DNA of 18,702 nt, taken from contig SXJQ01000046.1 in NCBI GenBank assembly GCA_005779345.1, positions 1 through 18,702 on the forward strand, given 5' to 3'. Every line of letters starts with the position of its first letter. Position 1 is the stretch's first letter. The translations under genes were made by a program, and so were the position numbers. This stretch comes from Actinomycetota bacterium (GTDB lineage Bacteria > Actinomycetota > Acidimicrobiia > IMCC26256 > PALSA-610). This document shows positions 15,308 through 18,702 of this stretch, in pieces. The notes under the pieces are model-generated. The model did no database searches. It was given only the letters and a program-made list of their open reading frames with translations, and had not been told where the DNA came from.

Positions 15308-16864
15308 ATGACCGCGAACCGACGCAGGCACCGGCACCGGGGAGTCATCGCGGTCTCTGTCGCCGGCCTGATGTTCGCGGGCCTGGTGCTCGCGTCGTGT
15401 TCGAGCGACGACGACGGCGATGCACGGTCGGAGTCGACCGCGAACAGCACGTCGGCGACGACGACGGCGCCGACCACGACGACGATCTCGCGGCCACCCG
15501 GGCCCGCGGCCGACCTGTCGACGGAGCTGGGCGACGGCGAACTCGCATTCCTCGGCGAAGCCGACCAGCCCGATCTCGCGCCGCTCGGCTACGCGCAGCG
15601 CGAGTACGTGGCGAACGGCTCGGCGACGTCGTACGAAGCGACCGCGGCGATGACCGGCGACGGCCGTTGGACCTTTGCTCCCGACGCGAGCGCGGCCTAC
15701 GCCACGCGCGTCGTCGTGCGCGCCCCGACCGACGCCGACGCGTTCAGCGGCACGGTCGTCGTCGAGTGGCTGAACGTCAGCGGTGGTGTCGACGCGAATC
15801 CCGACTGGGCGAGCCTGTCGGAGGAGATCATCCGGGCCGGCCACGCGTGGGTCGGGGTCTCAGCGCAACGCATCGGCGTCGAGGGCGGGCCGGTGCTCGT
15901 CGCGATCGAGGGACTCCCGGGCGCCGACGACCAGGGCAAGGGTCTGAAGGCGATCGATCCCGAGCGCTACGGCGCCCTCGAGCATCCCGGTGACGGCTAC
16001 TCGTTCGACATCTTCACCCAGGTCGCGCGCGCGGTCCGGTCGGGCGAGGGCCTCGGCGGGTTGCTCCCGCAGCGACTGATCGCGGCCGGCGAGTCGCAGT
16101 CGGCGGGCGCGCTCGTGAGCTACATCAACGGCGTGCACCCGCTCGTTCAGATGTTCGACGCCTACTTCGTCCACAGTCGCTTCGCGGCGGGGTTGCCGCT
16201 CGTCGCCGACGGTGGGTACGCCGACATCGCCGGCGCGATCGGCGGCGCACCGACGATCTTTCGGACCGATCTCGACGTCCCGATCCTCGACCTCCAGACC
16301 GAAGGCGATGTGACGGGCATCCTCAGCTCGTACTCGGTGCGCCAGCCCGACACCGACCGCTTCCGTCTCTGGGAAGTCGCCGGCACGGCCCACGCCGACG
16401 CGCATCTCGTCGGGGCGACCGCCGAATTCATCGACTGCGGTGTCGCGATCAACGACGGTCCTGCGCACATCGTCGCCAAGGCTGCGCTGCGGGCGCTGAT
16501 CACCTGGCTCGACACCGGCACACCGCCGCCGAGCGCGCCACGCCTCGAAATCGCGCCCGGCGCGACGCCCGCCGTCGGCCGTGACGCCGACGGCATCGCG
16601 CTCGGCGGCATCCGGACGCCGCCGGTCGACGTACCCGTCGCGACCCTGTCGGGGGCGGCAGGACCGGACCCGTCGACGATCTGCCTGCTGCTCGGCTCGA
16701 CGACCCCGTTCTCGGCCGAGCGACTCGCCGAGCTGTACGCGTCGAGCGAGGATTACATGGCGCGTTACGAAGCCGCGGTCGATGCGGCGATCGCAGCAGG
16801 CTTCGCGCTGGCCGAGGATCGCGACGCCCTGCTCGGGTTCGCCGACCCCTCGGGGATCTCCTGA
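15308..16864 (+). CDS. Secreted lipoprotein, alpha/beta hydrolase domain-containing (Abhydrolase_10-like)
   Basis: 518 residues. A basic N-terminus and hydrophobic core end in the lipobox LASC with Cys31 as the lipidation site. An acidic and Thr-rich linker follows (about 32-60). The body is an alpha/beta hydrolase with nucleophile elbow AAGESQSAG (S263) and a C-terminal catalytic His candidate in GTAHADAHL (H362 or H366). The FRLWEVAGTAHAD segment and VVEWLNVSGGVDANPDW are typical of the alpha/beta-hydrolase domain family found in secreted actinobacterial esterases. The substrate is unknown. The ATG at 15308 has GAGGAAG 6 nt upstream; the frame extends further but crosses the promoter. The TGA stop at 16862 is followed at once, in frame, by a cupin fragment (see that entry). 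Confidence 0.88.
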   Translation: MTANRRRHRHRGVIAVSVAGLMFAGLVLASCSSDDDGDARSESTANSTSATTTAPTTTTISRPPGPAADLSTELGDGELAFLGEADQPDLAPLGYAQREYVANGSATSYEATAAMTGDGRWTFAPDASAAYATRVVVRAPTDADAFSGTVVVEWLNVSGGVDANPDWASLSEEIIRAGHAWVGVSAQRIGVEGGPVLVAIEGLPGADDQGKGLKAIDPERYGALEHPGDGYSFDIFTQVARAVRSGEGLGGLLPQRLIAAGESQSAGALVSYINGVHPLVQMFDAYFVHSRFAAGLPLVADGGYADIAGAIGGAPTIFRTDLDVPILDLQTEGDVTGILSSYSVRQPDTDRFRLWEVAGTAHADAHLVGATAEFIDCGVAINDGPAHIVAKAALRALITWLDTGTPPPSAPRLEIAPGATPAVGRDADGIALGGIRTPPVDVPVATLSGAAGPDPSTICLLLGSTTPFSAERLAELYASSEDYMARYEAAVDAAIAAGFALAEDRDALLGFADPSGIS

Positions 16865-16867
16865 GTC

Positions 16868-17050
16868 GTGCACATCAACGGTGTGGCCCATCCTGCGGAA
16901 CCGGGCACTGCGGTCTACGTTCCCGCGAACGCCTGGCACTACGTGACCAACACCGGCACCGAGTCACTCCGCCTCGTGTTCGTGTCTGCCGTGGACGGAT
17001 TCGGCGACGTCGTCTACGAATATCCCGAACCCGTCATGCCGGCCGATTGA
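16868..17050 (+). pseudogene. Cupin-domain remnant (C-terminal half only)
   Basis: 60 residues from a GTG directly after the hydrolase stop codon and in the same frame as the hydrolase. The sequence PGTAVYVPANAWHYVTN fits cupin motif 2, G-x5-P-x-G-x2-H-x3-N, with Asn in place of the third Gly. Cupin motif 1, which supplies most metal ligands (HxH and E), is absent, and the homology begins abruptly at the junction. The likely history is a deletion that removed the cupin 5' half. A short translated peptide cannot be excluded, because GGGG lies about 10 nt upstream, but it would lack the metal site. Readthrough of the TGA would fuse it to the lipoprotein hydrolase. Confidence 0.7.
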
Positions 17051-17098
17051 CCGTCGGCGGAGTTGGTCCCCCCGCCCATCTGCACGAAACTCCGTCCG

Positions 17099-18148
17099 AT
17101 GCCCTTCGAGATCTCTTGGTTCGCGCCCTCATGTGTTGGCGACACCGCGCGGCTCGGTGTCGACGACCCGACCCGACGAGCCACCTTCGCCTATAACGAG
17201 CGGGTCATTCGGCTCGCCGATGACCTTGGCTTCCGCAATGTTCTGATTCCCTCGAGCTTCGTGCCCGGCATGGACCCCTGGACGCTCGCGGCCGCGGTCG
17301 GACCGACGACCCGATCCACGAGGCTGCTCCCGGCGGTGCGCGTGGGTGAGTTCGATCCGCCGATGTTCGCGCGTGCCGCGAAGTCGCTCCAGCAGATCAT
17401 GGGTGGCCGGCTCACCATCAACATCATCTCCAGCGATCGTGCCGGAGAGTCGCTCTCATCGACGGACCGATACCGACGCACCGCCGAGGCCATGGTGCTG
17501 CTCCGGTCGTTCTGGGCCGAGGAGCATGTCCGCTTCGACGGCCAGTACTGGAGCTACGACCTTGCCACCGACGCCACCCGGACACGAACACCGCCGCAGA
17601 TGTACTTCGGCGGCGCGTCCGAGTTGGCACGCGACGTGGCCGCGGAGCACGCCGACTGCTATCTGATGTGGGTCGAGGGTGTCGACGCCATCGCCGGTCT
17701 CGTCGACGACGTCAGGAACCGGGCGGCCCGCCATGGCCGGCAGCTCCACTTCGGGCTCCGCACCCACATCATCGTCCGCGAGACCGAAGCCGAGGCCCGC
17801 CGCGCCGCCAGCGACCTCATCAGTGCCCTCGATCCAGACGTCGGGCGTCGGTGGAAGGAGTCGTCCCACGATCATCAGTCCGAAGGGGTGCGACGACAAG
17901 ACGAGCAGCGAGCGGCGGCAGGAGACGACGGCTTCGTCGAAGAAGGCCTGTGGACCGGGATCGGCGTAGCTCGCAGCGGAGTCGGCGCGGCCATCACCGG
18001 CAGCGTCGAGCAGGTGGAAGCAAAGTTGCAGGCGTACGCGAACCTCGGCATCGACTCGTTCATCTTGTCCGGATACCCGCTCGACGATGAAGCGCGACGC
18101 GTCGCCGAGATGCTGCTGCCCCGGTTCGAAGTCGGCTACCTCGAGTGA
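17099..18148 (+). CDS. SsuD-like flavin-dependent monooxygenase (LLM class, alkanesulfonate monooxygenase family)
   Basis: 349 residues, TIM-barrel luciferase-like protein. It matches the SsuD pattern: SWFAPSCVGDTARLG near the start, AVGPTTRSTRLLPAVRVGEFDPPMFARAAKSL, GGRLTINIISSDRAGE, the FWAEEHVRFDGQYW segment, and a C-terminus with VEEGLWTGIGVARSGVGAAITGSVEQVEAKL and LGIDSFILSGYPL. SsuD uses FMNH2 to release sulfite from alkanesulfonates; this protein is slightly shorter than E. coli SsuD. No ssuE reductase or ssuABC transporter is in the window, so it is an orphan and its substrate is unproven. The ATG at 17099 lacks a clear Shine-Dalgarno. The first third uses A/T-ending codons more than its neighbours do (CTT, ATT, AAT, GTT), hinting at transfer. 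Confidence 0.85.
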   Translation: MPFEISWFAPSCVGDTARLGVDDPTRRATFAYNERVIRLADDLGFRNVLIPSSFVPGMDPWTLAAAVGPTTRSTRLLPAVRVGEFDPPMFARAAKSLQQIMGGRLTINIISSDRAGESLSSTDRYRRTAEAMVLLRSFWAEEHVRFDGQYWSYDLATDATRTRTPPQMYFGGASELARDVAAEHADCYLMWVEGVDAIAGLVDDVRNRAARHGRQLHFGLRTHIIVRETEAEARRAASDLISALDPDVGRRWKESSHDHQSEGVRRQDEQRAAAGDDGFVEEGLWTGIGVARSGVGAAITGSVEQVEAKLQAYANLGIDSFILSGYPLDDEARRVAEMLLPRFEVGYLE

Positions 18149-18159
18149 CTATGTTGTGA

Positions 18160-18170
18160 CCCCGGCGGGG
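18160..18170 (+). terminator. Weak hairpin between convergent genes
   Basis: CCCCGGCGGGG within GTGACCCCGGCGGGGTGA forms a 4-5 bp stem with a 3-nt loop in the 47-base gap between the SsuD-like and beta-propeller stop codons. It has no T tract, so it is at best a weak bidirectional terminator. Confidence 0.3.
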
Positions 18171-18195
18171 TGATCCACTGGTGCAGTGTCGAGTG

Positions 18196-18702
18196 TCAGC
18201 TCAGCCGGTTGATGTACACATCGCGGGTGCCGTTCGTGTCGGCCGGGTCGAGGTTCGAGGCCCACGAACTGAACACGACGTAGCGTCCGTCTTCGCTCAT
18301 CATCGATTCGACGCCGTACCTCGCGTCGCCATCGCTTTCGATGCCGTCGCTCGTCTGGTCGATGCGGATCGTCGCAGCCGCTGACCGATCGCGTGCGAAG
18401 GTTCCCCGGAGATCGGTCGGGCGATTCTGACCGTCACCTGCGGTGCACACCGCGTCGAACGAGACGTAGCGACCGTCGGAACTCACGTCGGAACCCGACG
18501 CGAAGCACATGGTCAAAGTCGGCGAGTCCTCGATGTCGACGCTGACGATCTCGGTGGTTCCTGAGATGCGGTCGCGAAGCAGCACGCCATTCTGTCCGGT
18601 GCCGATCAGGCTCGAATTGCGCGCGGTGAACGCCACGTACCGTCCGTCGGAACTGATCGAAGGGTCGGCGGGATTGACGGGCAACGTCTCCGGGTCGTAG
18701 GC
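18196..18702 (-). CDS. C-terminal part of a TolB/PD40-type beta-propeller protein (partial, N-terminus off the window)
   Basis: 168 codons are visible and the frame is open past the right edge, starting with AYDPETLPVNPADPSIS; the TTG at 18684 is internal and not the true start. Three blades show the PD40 pattern S-x-DGRYVAF or DGRYVVF (SSDGRYVAFTARNSS, SSDGRYVSFDAVC, SEDGRYVVFSSWASNLDPADTNGTRDVYI). This is the WD40-like repeat of secreted or periplasmic propellers. Such proteins usually bind ligands or partners; no enzymatic residue is apparent. It ends directly after the last blade. Any link to the surface protein at the left end is not supported. Confidence 0.8.
   Translation of the reverse strand, partial: AYDPETLPVNPADPSISSDGRYVAFTARNSSLIGTGQNGVLLRDRISGTTEIVSVDIEDSPTLTMCFASGSDVSSDGRYVSFDAVCTAGDGQNRPTDLRGTFARDRSAAATIRIDQTSDGIESDGDARYGVESMMSEDGRYVVFSSWASNLDPADTNGTRDVYINRLS

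Overview
This is a GC-rich, densely coded window. Genes sit on both strands, GTG is used as a start codon, and several genes appear to have leaderless promoters (TANNNT 6-7 nt before the start codon). Two F420-type families (a PPOX-class flavin/deazaflavin reductase and an LLM-class oxidoreductase) and a mycothiol-type maleylpyruvate isomerase/DinB-fold protein point to a high-GC actinobacterium. An acidimicrobial lineage is my guess; nothing in the window proves it. There are no rRNA, tRNA, CRISPR, insertion-sequence or phage genes that I can see, and no gene-free stretch longer than 300 bases.

Left part (1-4336, minus strand): the first 1220 residues of a very large secreted, multidomain surface protein, truncated by the window edge. 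It carries a signal peptide, Ig-like modules, four Calx-beta repeats, an fibronectin-III-like domain, a beta-helix start motif and a Gly-rich tail. Upstream of it, on the same strand, is a small PPOX-type putative F420-dependent reductase with a GTG start fixed by a GAGGAG ribosome site. Plus strand 4495-6547: a metal-dependent amidohydrolase and an SDR oxidoreductase.

Centre (6551-12374, minus strand): a co-directional run of five genes. In transcription order they are an LLM-class oxidoreductase, a membrane-anchored sulfatase/phosphoglycerol-transferase-fold protein, an NAD-dependent epimerase/reductase, S-adenosylmethionine decarboxylase (SpeD) and an aminopropyltransferase (SpeE-like). 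SpeD and SpeE overlap by GTGA and form the polyamine module. SpeD supplies decarboxylated SAM, the aminopropyl donor for SpeE. SpeD has no ATG, GTG or TTG at its proper N-terminus and probably starts at CTG behind a strong ribosome site.

Right part: divergently from the LLM gene, a mycothiol-type DinB-fold protein and a DyP-type peroxidase run on plus (12481-14296). A small membrane-anchored unknown protein is on minus. Divergent from it is a lipoprotein alpha/beta hydrolase with a well-formed promoter. The hydrolase stop codon is followed at once, in the same frame, by the C-terminal half of a cupin domain, which looks like a deletion remnant. Next comes an orphan SsuD-like flavin monooxygenase, and the window ends in the C-terminus of a TolB/PD40-type beta-propeller protein on minus.

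I do not see a clear novel multi-gene system. The items most worth a second look are the CTG-started SpeD, the SpeE relative that resembles thermospermine/agmatine-type aminopropyltransferases, the repeated leaderless promoter architecture, and the hydrolase/cupin junction.
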